From assembly GCA_964411065.1 (NCBI GenBank), contig CAYPJO010000006.1, positions 1-46,020 of the forward strand: a stretch of DNA of 46,020 bases, read 5' to 3'. Below the pieces are notes generated by a model, which saw only the letters and a program-made list of their open reading frames with translations, had not been told where the DNA came from and did not search any database. The translations under genes and the position numbers were made by a program. This DNA comes from DYHD01 sp964411065 (GTDB taxonomy: Bacteria; Nitrospirota; Thermodesulfovibrionia; Thermodesulfovibrionales; Dissulfurispiraceae). Below, one piece after another: positions 16,382 to 24,888 of the stretch. Positions within the stretch are counted from its first letter, which is position 1. Every line of letters begins with the position of its first letter.

Positions 16382-16409
16382 ATTATAGAAAAAATAAGAA
16401 TTTATTCAA
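16382..16409 (-). promoter_or_regulatory. Predicted sigma-70-type promoter of the sucC operon
   Basis: Reading the minus strand, TTGAAT (16409-16404) and TATAAT (16387-16382) are separated by 16 bp. They lie about 80 bp upstream of the sucC start and give a leader of roughly 75 nt. No riboswitch-like fold was recognised in the leader. Confidence 0.5.
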
Positions 16410-16991
16410 AGCTTTAATTTATAAATTTTTCTTATGTAATATTAAATTTGACTTTAAAAGTATTTAGTATGATATAAATAGTTTTTGCTAAAATTGTCTG
16501 GAAAGTTTTAGTGGGGTAGCAATACTCCTAAAAAGAGAATCTTAAAATTGTAAGAGTTTAGTTGTCCAAAGAAAGGGTCCTTTTAATTTATCTCTCCTTT
16601 TTAATTTTTATAGTGATAGCCTTCTTTTCAAGTGGCCTTTTTAAAAGGCTGTGATTTCAGTGTCTCTTTTAATTCTTTATAGTACTATGATAAAAAATGA
16701 TTTCAAAGGCACTGTTAAGAATTTATTTGAGGCAAAAGATAAAGACATTTCTAAAATTATTAACCCTTTGTGATAACAAGTTTTGGCTTGCGATGAATTC
16801 TTTAGTAACAGGGGGTTCTCAAGCCTACTAGAACTTCGTGAAGCTTTATCTTTTGCTTAATCTTAATTATTACTAAATTTTAAAAAAAGATAAGAATATG
16901 AAAGTAGAGCATGTGACTTTTACGATTGCAATTTAGATTCAAGGCTTGATTTTCGGAAGTTTGAGTTGGGGTATTATATGCTTAAGTCAAG
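16410..16991. other. Non-coding spacer between sucC and the TauE gene
   Basis: Holds no intact gene. A plus-strand TTGACT (16448) with TATGAT/TATAAA-like hexamers 14-19 bp on could be a promoter pointing away from sucC. Small hairpins occur at AAAGGGTCCTTT (about 16572) and GCCTTTTTAAAAGGC (about 16635), neither with a T-tract. A broken reading frame at 16687-16860 is listed separately. Confidence 0.4.
16687..16860 (+). pseudogene. Possible decayed coding remnant
   Basis: One frame reads MIKNDFKGTVKNLFEAKDKD and runs on to IINPL (28 codons). It meets TGA TAA at 16771-16776, then continues as 27 sensible codons including ACDEFFSNRGFSSLLELREA before a TAA at 16860. Two protein-like pieces joined only by stop codons suggest a disrupted gene, perhaps the N-terminal part of a transposase. 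I cannot identify the family. Chance in AT-rich DNA is a real alternative. Confidence 0.25.
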
Positions 16992-17951
16992 TTATTGGAT
17001 TAAAAGGATATCAAGAAGAAGAGGCAAAATATATCTTAAAGCAGTAAAAATCAATATGCATGCTAAAAGACACTTAATGATTTTTGCAGGGATGAACTTT
17101 TGAGCCCTTGCTCCCAAATACATACCTACCATACCTCCAAATCCAAACATTAGTCCTAATAACCAGTCAGGAGCAACAGCCATATGAGGATAAAAAGGGG
17201 CTATTGCTTGATAAAATATAACAGCTACTACAGAGGTAAGAAAAGTACCCATGAGACATGCACCAGCAATAGTATAAACGGGGAGACGGAAGATGGCTAT
17301 AAATAGTGGGGCTATTATCGCTCCTCCACCTATACCATAGATGCCTCCTACAATGCCCACTACTGCTGACAGGATAAAAATAATTAAAGGATTAACTGTG
17401 AAAGTTTCACCATAAAAAGAATAAGAATACTCCATCTTAGTCAATCTGAATTTTTTTACTATAGTCTTTGGTAGAGCAATTTTTGATTTACGATAGTTGC
17501 TCACTGCCTCTTGAAATCGGCATTCTGCTGAGCTTTTATCGGTCTCAGAAGATGTTTTTTTTAATATAGTTCTGACCATTAAGATGCCAATATATAAAAG
17601 AACTAAGCCAGCAAAGAATTTAAAAGTCTTTGGGTCAGGTAGATATTGAACTCTTGCGAAAACACCGATAAACACACCTGGAATAGTTCCAGCAATAACC
17701 ATCCAGGTTAAAGGCCAAACCATCCTTCCTTCCCTAATAAAGCGATATACACCACTGGGGATTGCAACAACATTGAAGAGATGATTTGTAGCACTAACTG
17801 CAGGCGAGGAAAATCCCAAAATGCTAACTTGAAATGGTAGTAATAGATTGGCTCCAGAGACACCACCCATACTGCAAAAAAAGGCAACGGCAAAACCAGC
17901 TATGAAAGGCACCCAAATTGATACTTCAATACCTGCTACTGGGAAATACAT
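16992..17951 (-). CDS. TauE/SafE-family anion permease
   Basis: Integral membrane protein of about 319 residues with eight or so hydrophobic segments in two halves. The family glycine-rich motifs are FFCSMGGVSGANLLLPFQVS in the first half and VGIVGGIYGIGGGAIIAPLF in the second. The halves are separated by a charged cytoplasmic loop (about 150-190). Family members export or import sulfite, sulfoacetate or other organic sulfonates, or related anions; the substrate here is unknown. The ATG at 17951 follows AAAGG at good spacing. A TTG at 17987 would add a basic 12-residue extension. It stands alone, with a long perfect inverted repeat (18035-18071) upstream. Confidence 0.85.
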   Translation of the reverse strand: MYFPVAGIEVSIWVPFIAGFAVAFFCSMGGVSGANLLLPFQVSILGFSSPAVSATNHLFNVVAIPSGVYRFIREGRMVWPLTWMVIAGTIPGVFIGVFARVQYLPDPKTFKFFAGLVLLYIGILMVRTILKKTSSETDKSSAECRFQEAVSNYRKSKIALPKTIVKKFRLTKMEYSYSFYGETFTVNPLIIFILSAVVGIVGGIYGIGGGAIIAPLFIAIFRLPVYTIAGACLMGTFLTSVVAVIFYQAIAPFYPHMAVAPDWLLGLMFGFGGMVGMYLGARAQKFIPAKIIKCLLACILIFTALRYILPLLLDILLIQ

Positions 17952-18034
17952 AAAACCTTTCTTCTTTGAAGGGAATAATATTTTCAATAAAATATAAACT
18001 TTTTATAAATTGTATCAGAAAATTAGACCAGACT

Positions 18035-18071
18035 TTATCAGTTCTTATTATTAAGCAATAAGAACTGATAA
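18035..18071. repeat. Perfect 15-bp inverted repeat upstream of the TauE gene
   Basis: TTATCAGTTCTTATT (18035-18049) and AATAAGAACTGATAA (18057-18071) pair perfectly around a 7-nt loop. The inner 9-mer ATAAGAACT recurs a third time at 18092-18100. There is no T-tract on either strand, so it is not a standard terminator. It may be an operator for the permease or a relic of a small mobile element. Confidence 0.7.
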
Positions 18072-18100
18072 CGTGAGAGTTTCACTAAACTATAAGAACT

Positions 18101-18513
18101 CCTTTTTATATTTAAAGGAGCATGAAGGTCTTTCCACATTTTGTTACTTTTATTTTTATATAATATCGATAAGCGTGAGAATAAGATTTTTCAGAGGTGT
18201 ATAAGTTGAGTTGCCGTTAATCATTGGTTTTATCTTATACTTCTAAGAAGTAACTGATTTAAAATTCATACTTTATGTAAAATACTTTGATAATCTTAGA
18301 AGCTTTTTAGAAAAGAAGATAGCCATATAACTAAAAAACAGACTGTGAAATGTCTCATTGTTGTTTATAATAGATAGTCCCGAGATTTTTTGTTGGGTTA
18401 CTAAAACAATTTATAGAAAATTATATAGAATTATTAATAGTAAACAAAGATTTTAGGTAGCTTTCAGCTCAAAAGCTTTCTACAATACTTTTATCTTTAT
18501 AAAGGAGGATTCC
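18101..18513. other. Spacer before the aspartate aminotransferase
   Basis: No recognisable gene. It contains a 13-codon frame (ATG at 18122) directly behind AAAGGAG, possibly a leader peptide. It also has a small palindrome TTACTTCTAAGAAGTAA (about 18236-18253) and a hairpin AGCTTT/AAAGCT around 18455-18475, just before the aminotransferase ribosome site. No T-box or known riboswitch consensus was seen. Confidence 0.3.
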
Positions 18514-19707
18514 ATGATTTCTCAAAGGGCTCAGAAAATTAAACCTTCACCTACTTTAGGAATGGACGCTAAGGCTAAGGAATTAAAAGCAAAAGGAATT
18601 GATATTATTAACTTTGGAGTAGGTGAACCCGATTTTGACACTCCTGAACACATTAAAGAGGCTGCTATAAAGGCATTAAAGGAGGGTTTTACCAAGTATA
18701 CCCCCGTTGGAGGCATCTTAGAACTAAAAGATGTGATTATAAGAAAATTTGAAGTTGATAATAACCTTAAATATACCCGTGATGAGATTATAGTCTCTTG
18801 TGGTGCAAAACACTGTCTATATAATGTTGCTCAGGCTCTTTACAATCCTGGCGATGAAGTTCTAATACCTTCTCCTTATTGGGTTTCTTATCCTGATCAG
18901 GTCCTTTTAAATGATGCTATCCCTGTGTACGTAGAGACTTCTGAAAAAGATAACTTCATCTTAGACCCTGCTGTGCTGAAATCTAAAATCACCAAAAAGA
19001 CACGAGCTCTCATTTTGAATTCTCCTTCTAATCCTACAGGTTCTACATACGATAAAAAGACTTTGGAATCTATTGCAGAAATTGCATTAAAATCTAATAT
19101 TTACATCATCTCTGATGAAATATACGAGAAGCTTGTTTATGACGGGGTAGAACATATCAGTATAGCTTCATTAGATGAAGAAGTTAAAAAGAAAACCATT
19201 GTGATTAATGGTTTATCAAAATCCTATTCAATGACAGGATGGAGGATAGGTTTTGCTGCCGGACCAAAAGACATTATCCAGAGCATGACAAATATTCAAA
19301 GTCAGTCAACCTCTAATCCAACCTCTATTGCTCAAAAAGCAGCTTTAGCAGCATTAATGGGTCCTCAGGATTTCATAGAGACCATGAGGCAAGAATTCAA
19401 TGCAAGAAGACTTTATCTCGTTGATAGACTTAATTCTATTTTTGGAATAAATTGCCCAATGCCCAATGGAGCCTTTTATGCTTTTCCAAATGTTTCGAGA
19501 CTCTACGGCCTGAAAACTGCGGATGGTAAAGTTATCAACTCTTCATTAGATATAGCCCTTTATCTTCTTGAAAAGGCAAATATTGCTTTAGTCCACGGTG
19601 AACCCTTTGGGAGTGACTCACATATAAGACTTTCTTATGCCCTATCCATGGCTAATATTAAGCAGGGGCTTGACAGAATAGATGAAGCCCTTTCAAGACT
19701 TTATTAG
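18514..19707 (+). CDS. aspC: Aspartate aminotransferase, class I PLP enzyme
   Basis: PLP-dependent aminotransferase of 397 residues in the subgroup Ib (Bacillus/Thermus AspAT) family. It transfers the amino group between aspartate and 2-oxoglutarate. INFGVGEPDFDTPEHI near the N-terminus, NSPSNPTG, DEIYEKLVYD and the Schiff-base Lys236 in GLSKSYSMTGWRIGF are all present. RLSYALS near the C-terminus carries the substrate-carboxylate arginine. AAAGGAGG precedes the ATG. It is monocistronic and converges on cbiO. It would connect oxaloacetate, used by the carboxyltransferase cluster, with aspartate; that link is inference. Confidence 0.9.
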   Translation: MISQRAQKIKPSPTLGMDAKAKELKAKGIDIINFGVGEPDFDTPEHIKEAAIKALKEGFTKYTPVGGILELKDVIIRKFEVDNNLKYTRDEIIVSCGAKHCLYNVAQALYNPGDEVLIPSPYWVSYPDQVLLNDAIPVYVETSEKDNFILDPAVLKSKITKKTRALILNSPSNPTGSTYDKKTLESIAEIALKSNIYIISDEIYEKLVYDGVEHISIASLDEEVKKKTIVINGLSKSYSMTGWRIGFAAGPKDIIQSMTNIQSQSTSNPTSIAQKAALAALMGPQDFIETMRQEFNARRLYLVDRLNSIFGINCPMPNGAFYAFPNVSRLYGLKTADGKVINSSLDIALYLLEKANIALVHGEPFGSDSHIRLSYALSMANIKQGLDRIDEALSRLY

Positions 19708-19757
19708 TCTCTTTAAGTGCTATACTATCTGTCATAAGGCATGAAGGGAAATAGGGA

Positions 19758-20609
19758 TTAAAACTTCCTTAGGTTGAATGCCCTGATTATCTCCCTTCTT
19801 GCTTGCCCTACAGTGAGTGGTAGTTTTTCAAAGGGCAAAAAATCTTCATTCTTTAATCTATAAATGAGTTCAGCTATATAAGGGAGTCGAAGGTTAAGAT
19901 CGTTCATCTCCGTAGGTGAGGTAAATACTTCTTCTGGGGTACCCCCCTTGATAATTGAACCTTTACTTAAGATATAGACTTTATCAAGAAAAAGGGGAAC
20001 AAGATCTATGTTGTGAGTTGCCATAACTATAGTTACGTAGCTCTTTTTGTTGAGTTTCATCAGAAGTTCCATCATCTTATATTCTCCTGTGGGATCTAAT
20101 CCAGCTGTTGGTTCATCAAGAAGAAGTATTTCATGTCCCATTGATAAAAGTCCTGCTATACAGATTCTCTTTTTTTGACCGTAGCTCAAATTCTGTATAG
20201 GCGTATTACCATACTCTTCCATTTCGACTGCTACAAGAGCTTCTCTGACTCTTTTTTTTACTTCCTCGGCATTAAATTTCATATTGATTGGACCAAAAGA
20301 TACATCTTCTATAACTGTGGGAGCAAAAAGCTGTTCATCGGGATTCTGAAAGACAAGACCCATTTTCCTATAAATCTCTTTGGGTGTTAGCTTCCGTATA
20401 TCTATCCCATCCAGCAAAACCGTTCCAATAAAGTTCTTATATAGTCCATCCATAACTTTAAGTAGAGTAGTTTTCCCTGAGCCGTTTGAACCTATAATAC
20501 CTATGAATTCTCCTCTCGTAATGTTAAAGGATATCCCTCTTAAGGCTACTGTTCCATCGGGATAGGTGAATGATTGGATATCCACTGAAAGCCTTATTAA
20601 ATCTTCCAT
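19758..20609 (-). CDS. cbiO: Cobalt ECF transporter ATPase CbiO
   Basis: ABC ATPase (283 residues) that powers cobalt uptake. Walker A is GSNGSGKTT (Lys46), the Q-loop FQNPDEQLF is typical of ECF ATPases, the signature is LSYGQKKR, Walker B with its glutamate is LLLDEPTAG, and the switch histidine lies in MATHN. It overlaps the 3' end of cbiQ by 13 bp and is the last gene of the cobamide locus. A single ATPase gene with CbiM, CbiN and CbiQ matches the group I cobalt module. Confidence 0.94.
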   Translation of the reverse strand: MEDLIRLSVDIQSFTYPDGTVALRGISFNITRGEFIGIIGSNGSGKTTLLKVMDGLYKNFIGTVLLDGIDIRKLTPKEIYRKMGLVFQNPDEQLFAPTVIEDVSFGPINMKFNAEEVKKRVREALVAVEMEEYGNTPIQNLSYGQKKRICIAGLLSMGHEILLLDEPTAGLDPTGEYKMMELLMKLNKKSYVTIVMATHNIDLVPLFLDKVYILSKGSIIKGGTPEEVFTSPTEMNDLNLRLPYIAELIYRLKNEDFLPFEKLPLTVGQARREIIRAFNLRKF

Positions 20610-21349
20610 GCTATAAACAGTATGACGATGAATAGTGAAGAAACAATAATTTCTCTATATTTAAACTTGGATGGTCTTAAGAATGGCATATTGCCATCAT
20701 AACCCCTCTGTAGCATTGCAATTGTATTCTTTTGGCTATGTTCGAATGCCTTGATTATAAGAGCTCCTATAAGAGTTGAGAATGACATCATCCCTCTTTT
20801 AATACCTGAATATCCAAGGCGATTTTTTTGTGCATTATAAATAACGGAGGCTTCTTCTAATAGGATGAATATGTATCTGTAAGCAAACATCATTGGCTCT
20901 ATCAAGGTTTTGGGAACCTTAAACCATGAAAGAGCCGATATTATTTCAGTAAAAGTAGTTGAAAGCTCAAGAACAATTATGATTGAAACTGCAGATATGA
21001 TTCTTAAAGCGATGAAGAGTCCTTCTAAAAGACCGTCTCTATAGGCATTTAGACTAAAGGGATCAAGAGTTAGAGAAAATAGGAGCTCCTTTCCTGAAAA
21101 GAAGAATTTGATTAGCAAGAGGATCATTGCTATAAATAGAGGTTCTGAGTAGCGTATCAATATTGTCCTCAAAGGCACCCTGGTCTTTACAAAAAAAGCG
21201 GAACATAATAAGAGGATTAAAAGTGGGAAAACTACCCCCCTATAGCTAATTGTTAAAAGGAGAGCTAAAAAAGATACAAGAAGTTTTATTCTTGCATCCC
21301 AGGAAAAAAGAAAATGCTCCCTTTTTGCTTTAAGTAACACTAAATCCAT
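20597..21349 (-). CDS. cbiQ: Cobalt ECF transporter transmembrane protein CbiQ
   Basis: Energy-coupling T component, 250 residues with about five hydrophobic segments. The first cytoplasmic helix has DARIKLLVSFLALLLTIS. The family-specific ATPase-coupling motif occurs as AQKNRLGYSG, followed by AFEHSQKNTIAMLQRGYDG (A-R-G type coupling helices). It overlaps cbiO by 13 bp and follows cbiN by 5 bp, so the genes are almost certainly co-translated. Confidence 0.92.
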   Translation of the reverse strand: MDLVLLKAKREHFLFSWDARIKLLVSFLALLLTISYRGVVFPLLILLLCSAFFVKTRVPLRTILIRYSEPLFIAMILLLIKFFFSGKELLFSLTLDPFSLNAYRDGLLEGLFIALRIISAVSIIIVLELSTTFTEIISALSWFKVPKTLIEPMMFAYRYIFILLEEASVIYNAQKNRLGYSGIKRGMMSFSTLIGALIIKAFEHSQKNTIAMLQRGYDGNMPFLRPSKFKYREIIVSSLFIVILFIAWKI

Positions 21350-21354
21350 AATGC

Positions 21355-21669
21355 TTAGGGAACTGTCTTTTGTTGGATTTTTTTATCCTTTTGCACAACT
21401 TGCTCAACCAGTACACGCCAAAAGTAACCAGCTATGAAGCCTCCAACTGCACCAGCTAATAAGAAGAGAAAGAGAAGTAGATCCCCTTGATCTGTATTAA
21501 TTAAAGGTTCTTTTGGTTCTATTCCAAAACTCTTTGCAAACCTTTCTATCACTGATTCATCAACTCCTTGCCATTTTTCAGATCCATAAGTTAAAGGACT
21601 TAATATAAAACAAAAGAGAGCAATAAGAGAGTAAAAGAGTGCCTTTCTTTTAAAACTATTGTTTATCAT
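21355..21669 (-). CDS. cbiN: CbiN-like small component of the cobalt transporter
   Basis: Protein of 104 residues with two membrane helices (about 10-30 and 65-85) and a short extracytoplasmic loop, KWQGVDESVIERFAKSFG. That loop resembles the PDGLE/CbiN-type region that loads metal onto CbiM. The second helix contains DQGDLLLFLFLLAGAVGG, known from CbiN-like proteins of anaerobes. It starts within the end of cbiM (4-bp overlap). The assignment rests on order (cbiM-N-Q-O) and topology more than on a strong motif. Confidence 0.8.
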   Translation of the reverse strand: MINNSFKRKALFYSLIALFCFILSPLTYGSEKWQGVDESVIERFAKSFGIEPKEPLINTDQGDLLLFLFLLAGAVGGFIAGYFWRVLVEQVVQKDKKIQQKTVP

Positions 21670-22478
21670 ATCTTAACCTCCGATTCTTTTAAAACCATAA
21701 GTTTAACAAGCAGATCAGGTCTTTTTTTGTATAACATCATGACAACACCAGAAGTAATTATGCCCTCTAAGATACCCAAAGGTATTTGAGTGGGAGCAAA
21801 AGCGATCATGATTTGAGTCATTAAAGGTAAAAAGGGCGAATCTCCTCTTATACCTGCTGAGAGTTCTATGGAGGTCATAATGTAAGTAGCCCAATCAGCT
21901 AAAAGCCCTGCAAAAAAGCTTGTTATAATTAGTGGTATACGAAGAGCTTGAAGGGATCTAAAAGTAACATAGCCAGCTACAGAACCAACAACTCCCATAG
22001 ATACAATATTAGCTCCCAAGGTGGTTATTCCACCATGTGCAAGTAATAGGGCTTGAATAAAAAGAGCAATAGTGGCTACAACACTACTTATGGCTGGACC
22101 TAATATTATCGCTGAAATACCTGTACCTGCTGGATGAGAGCATGTACCTGCGGTGGGAACAGGTACAGGCATGCAGGAAATAATGAAGACAATAGCAGCT
22201 AAGAGACCTACAAGGGGTTTATAGGATAAATCAATCTTTGAGAGGCTCTTCAATCTCCAGAGACCGTAACTAACGAAAGGGATTGCAAGGGCATACCAGA
22301 CTAAAGCCCATTCAATGGGCAAAATCCCCTCTGCGATATGCATAGCATATGCATTAGGGGCAATGAACATTGAGATTAGGAACCCTGCTACTGTCCAAAA
22401 GACAATGTAACACTTCTTAAAACATTTGTGAAGATTTTCTAAGTTTTTTACTTTAACCTCCAATCCATTACCTGCCAT
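21666..22478 (-). CDS. cbiM: Cobalt ECF transporter substrate-binding protein CbiM
   Basis: Metal-selective S component, 270 residues, with about seven membrane segments. In CbiM/NikM the processed N-terminus Met-His binds the metal. Here MHIAEGILP starts at residue 46, directly after a hydrophobic helix ending APNAYA, an AxA-type signal peptidase site, so cleavage would expose the Met-His terminus. The leader is long, with a hydrophilic stretch of about 20 residues before the helix. The start is fixed by a strong AGGAGGAGGAAG site. Other family segments are GTCSHPAGTG and LLLAHGGITTLGANIVSMGV. Confidence 0.93.
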   Translation of the reverse strand: MAGNGLEVKVKNLENLHKCFKKCYIVFWTVAGFLISMFIAPNAYAMHIAEGILPIEWALVWYALAIPFVSYGLWRLKSLSKIDLSYKPLVGLLAAIVFIISCMPVPVPTAGTCSHPAGTGISAIILGPAISSVVATIALFIQALLLAHGGITTLGANIVSMGVVGSVAGYVTFRSLQALRIPLIITSFFAGLLADWATYIMTSIELSAGIRGDSPFLPLMTQIMIAFAPTQIPLGILEGIITSGVVMMLYKKRPDLLVKLMVLKESEVKI

Positions 22479-22497
22479 CTTCCTCCTCCTATTCTAT

Positions 22498-23502
22498 TTA
22501 TCTTTCATTTAGAGACATTTTCAAAAGGGCATTTACAATAGCTACTGCCACTGGTGTGCCCCCCTTTCTGCCACGGTTAGTTATATAAGGGAAATTTTGA
22601 ACAGAAAGAAGCATCTTAGCTTCCACAGCTTTTATGAAACCTACAGGAACTCCAATTACTAAAGGTTTTGCAGTATTTTCAATTGGTAGGTTTCTAACAA
22701 TATCTATTACCTTTAATAAAGCGGTGGGAGCATTGCCTATGGCTATGATACCTATGTTGTTATTGTTTCCTATTGCTTCTTCTATTGCTCTTTCTGCTCG
22801 GGTTTCATGCTTAAATTTATTATTTTCAATATTCTGGATATTACAAATTACCTTTCCTCCCCATTCTTTGAGTAAACTTTTATTTATACCAGCCTTTACC
22901 ATCTCTACATCGGCGAGAATATCTTGCCCAACTTGTATAGCTTTTATCCCCCTTTTTACTGCCTCAGGATGAAAAATTAAGGTATTTTTGTATTCAAAAT
23001 CTGCAGTAGCATGAATAACCCTTTTAAGGATTGGTTGATGTTCTGACGGTATCGAGCTTAGATCCTCTTCCTCACTTATAATCTCAAAACTCTTCTTCTC
23101 AATTCGATAACCTTTATAATCAATAATGGAACTAATTCGATCAATTACTATATCTACAAGTTTCTCGTGTATACCTATTGGTTCGGAGTATAGGAATTCT
23201 ACACTTGGAAACCTCTCCTTTGCTTTCTCTATAAGTTCTGGTATATCCCTTGTCACGTGTAGTCCTGAACTAAGAAAAAAGGGATAGATTATTAATCTCT
23301 TTATATTTGTATTAGTAGTTTTCTCAATAGCTGTCATTAGATCAGGCTCTCCAAATTGAAGATAGGCTACTTTAACACACTCTTTATTACAGAAGGGGTG
23401 GATTTTCCAGTGAAGAAGTTTACCTATAACTTCTATATTATTAGCATCTGATTTTGGACTGCCATGACCAATAAGTAAAATTCTATCGGTCTCTTCAAAC
23501 AT
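22498..23502 (-). CDS. cbiXC: CbiX-CbiC fusion: sirohydrochlorin cobaltochelatase / cobalt-precorrin-8 methylmutase
   Basis: Two enzymes of anaerobic B12 synthesis in one chain of 334 residues. Residues 1 to about 125 are a short-form CbiX chelatase, with LLIGHGSPKS (His13) and IIYPFFLSSGLHVTRDIPEL (His82) as the two metal-handling histidines. Residues about 150-334 are CbiC, with the catalytic His164 in RVIHATADFEY and the downstream VGQDILADVEMV, GNAPTALL and GVPVGFIKAVEAK segments. CbiX inserts cobalt early, whereas CbiC moves a methyl group late, so the fused activities are not consecutive steps. AGGAG precedes the ATG; cbiA ends 3 bp upstream. Confidence 0.92.
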   Translation of the reverse strand: MFEETDRILLIGHGSPKSDANNIEVIGKLLHWKIHPFCNKECVKVAYLQFGEPDLMTAIEKTTNTNIKRLIIYPFFLSSGLHVTRDIPELIEKAKERFPSVEFLYSEPIGIHEKLVDIVIDRISSIIDYKGYRIEKKSFEIISEEEDLSSIPSEHQPILKRVIHATADFEYKNTLIFHPEAVKRGIKAIQVGQDILADVEMVKAGINKSLLKEWGGKVICNIQNIENNKFKHETRAERAIEEAIGNNNNIGIIAIGNAPTALLKVIDIVRNLPIENTAKPLVIGVPVGFIKAVEAKMLLSVQNFPYITNRGRKGGTPVAVAIVNALLKMSLNER

Positions 23503-23505
23503 TTT

Positions 23506-24888
23506 TTATAATCTCCTCTTTAGTATGTTTATAAATTTTTTCGCTATCCCTTGATTGCTCCCAAAGTGGAGATGGATATAGCTTGCAATAGTCCTTTTAT
23601 AAGAAAACCCTTCGTCTTCAAGGGTATTTCCATTGCTATCTTTTACTGCATAGATTCTTTCGATCTTTGAATTTTTGTCGAAATCTTCTATCTCTGAATA
23701 GTGAAACTCATGCCCCCTTAGGATATTACCCTTTGAACCTATTAAAGTATCACCCTTGAGAGTAACTTCTCTGTAACCTAAAAAGGGAGATCTATTAAAT
23801 CTCATTATGGTCTGAAAGGGCAAAAGGCCGACCATCTCATAAAACATCCCATTGTGATCATAAATACCCTTTGAAAGATACATAAGACCGCCACATTCAG
23901 CATATAGAGGCATCCCGGAATGACCCCATTCTTTTATTTCTTTTAGCATTTTTTTATTCTCTAAAAGTTCCTTAGCATAGATCTCGGGGTAACCACCACC
24001 AAGGTATATACCATCGATACCTTCAGGCAAAGATGAGTCTGCAATAGGGCTAAAAGGGATAAGGTCTGCAGAAGCTCTTCGTAGCATATCAAGATTATCT
24101 TCATAGTAAAAGCAGAAAGCTTTATCGTAGGCAAAAGCGATTCTTTTTGATTTTTTAGGCTGTTGCATCTCCTCGGAAAAAAAATTATCAGTTGAATATT
24201 GTTGATGATAACTATCTAAAACTTTCATCTCGCTGAGGGATAAAAGGGCATCTATATCAAGATTTCTATTTACTGCTTCTATAAGTTTATTGAGATTATA
24301 AGATTTAAGAGGAGTTTCTTCGGCTACCAAGAGTCCCAGGTGTCTATGGGGGATTGAAAAATCTAAATCTCTGGGAAGATAGCCTAAAACCTTTATTTTA
24401 CTTTTAATACTATTTTTCAGTCTTAGAAAATGCCTTTCTGAACCAACGCGATTAAAGATTACGCCCTTTAAGTCAATAAGACTCTCATCAGCCCAATCTT
24501 TATATCCTTTTATAAGTGCTCCTGCACTCTCGGCTAAGCCATAGGCATCCACAACTAAAATAATGGGTAAATTTAAAAGCTGTGCTAAAGCTGAAGTGCT
24601 ATATTTACCATCATAGAGCCCCATAACTCCCTCAACTATTGCGATGTCAGCTTTCTTAGAGTGATAAAAGAAACAATTCTTCACATAATCTTCGCCACAC
24701 ATCCAAAGATCGAGGTTTCTTGATGCTTTTCCTGTTACAGCTTTATGGTGACCGGAATCGATAAAATCTGGTCCACATTTGAAGGGTTGAACCTCGAGTC
24801 CCTTCGCTTTCAAGGCAGACATAATCCCTATCGCAATTGTGGTCTTTCCACAACCACTATGAGTTCCTGTAACTACTAATGCTTTCAT
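23506..24888 (-). CDS. cbiA: Cobyrinate a,c-diamide synthase
   Basis: Glutamine-dependent amidase of 460 residues that converts cobyrinate to its a,c-diamide. The N-terminal ATP domain starts VVTGTHSGCGKTTIAIGIM, with FKCGPDFIDSGHH and EGVMGLYDG. The C-terminal glutaminase domain has YLGGGYPE and the nucleophile cysteine in LYAECGGLMYLSKG. SYIHLHFG near the end carries the paired histidines of class I GATase-like enzymes. It overlaps cobD by 4 bp (ATGA-type junction). Confidence 0.94.
   Translation of the reverse strand: MKALVVTGTHSGCGKTTIAIGIMSALKAKGLEVQPFKCGPDFIDSGHHKAVTGKASRNLDLWMCGEDYVKNCFFYHSKKADIAIVEGVMGLYDGKYSTSALAQLLNLPIILVVDAYGLAESAGALIKGYKDWADESLIDLKGVIFNRVGSERHFLRLKNSIKSKIKVLGYLPRDLDFSIPHRHLGLLVAEETPLKSYNLNKLIEAVNRNLDIDALLSLSEMKVLDSYHQQYSTDNFFSEEMQQPKKSKRIAFAYDKAFCFYYEDNLDMLRRASADLIPFSPIADSSLPEGIDGIYLGGGYPEIYAKELLENKKMLKEIKEWGHSGMPLYAECGGLMYLSKGIYDHNGMFYEMVGLLPFQTIMRFNRSPFLGYREVTLKGDTLIGSKGNILRGHEFHYSEIEDFDKNSKIERIYAVKDSNGNTLEDEGFSYKRTIASYIHLHFGSNQGIAKKFINILKRRL

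Noticed and set aside
16937..17046. Plus-strand open frame running from the spacer into the 3' end of the TauE gene
   Set aside because: It overlaps a well-supported gene antisense, lacks a ribosome site and has no recognisable motif.
18035..18071. Rho-independent terminator
   Set aside because: The stem is AT-rich and neither strand has a T-tract after it.
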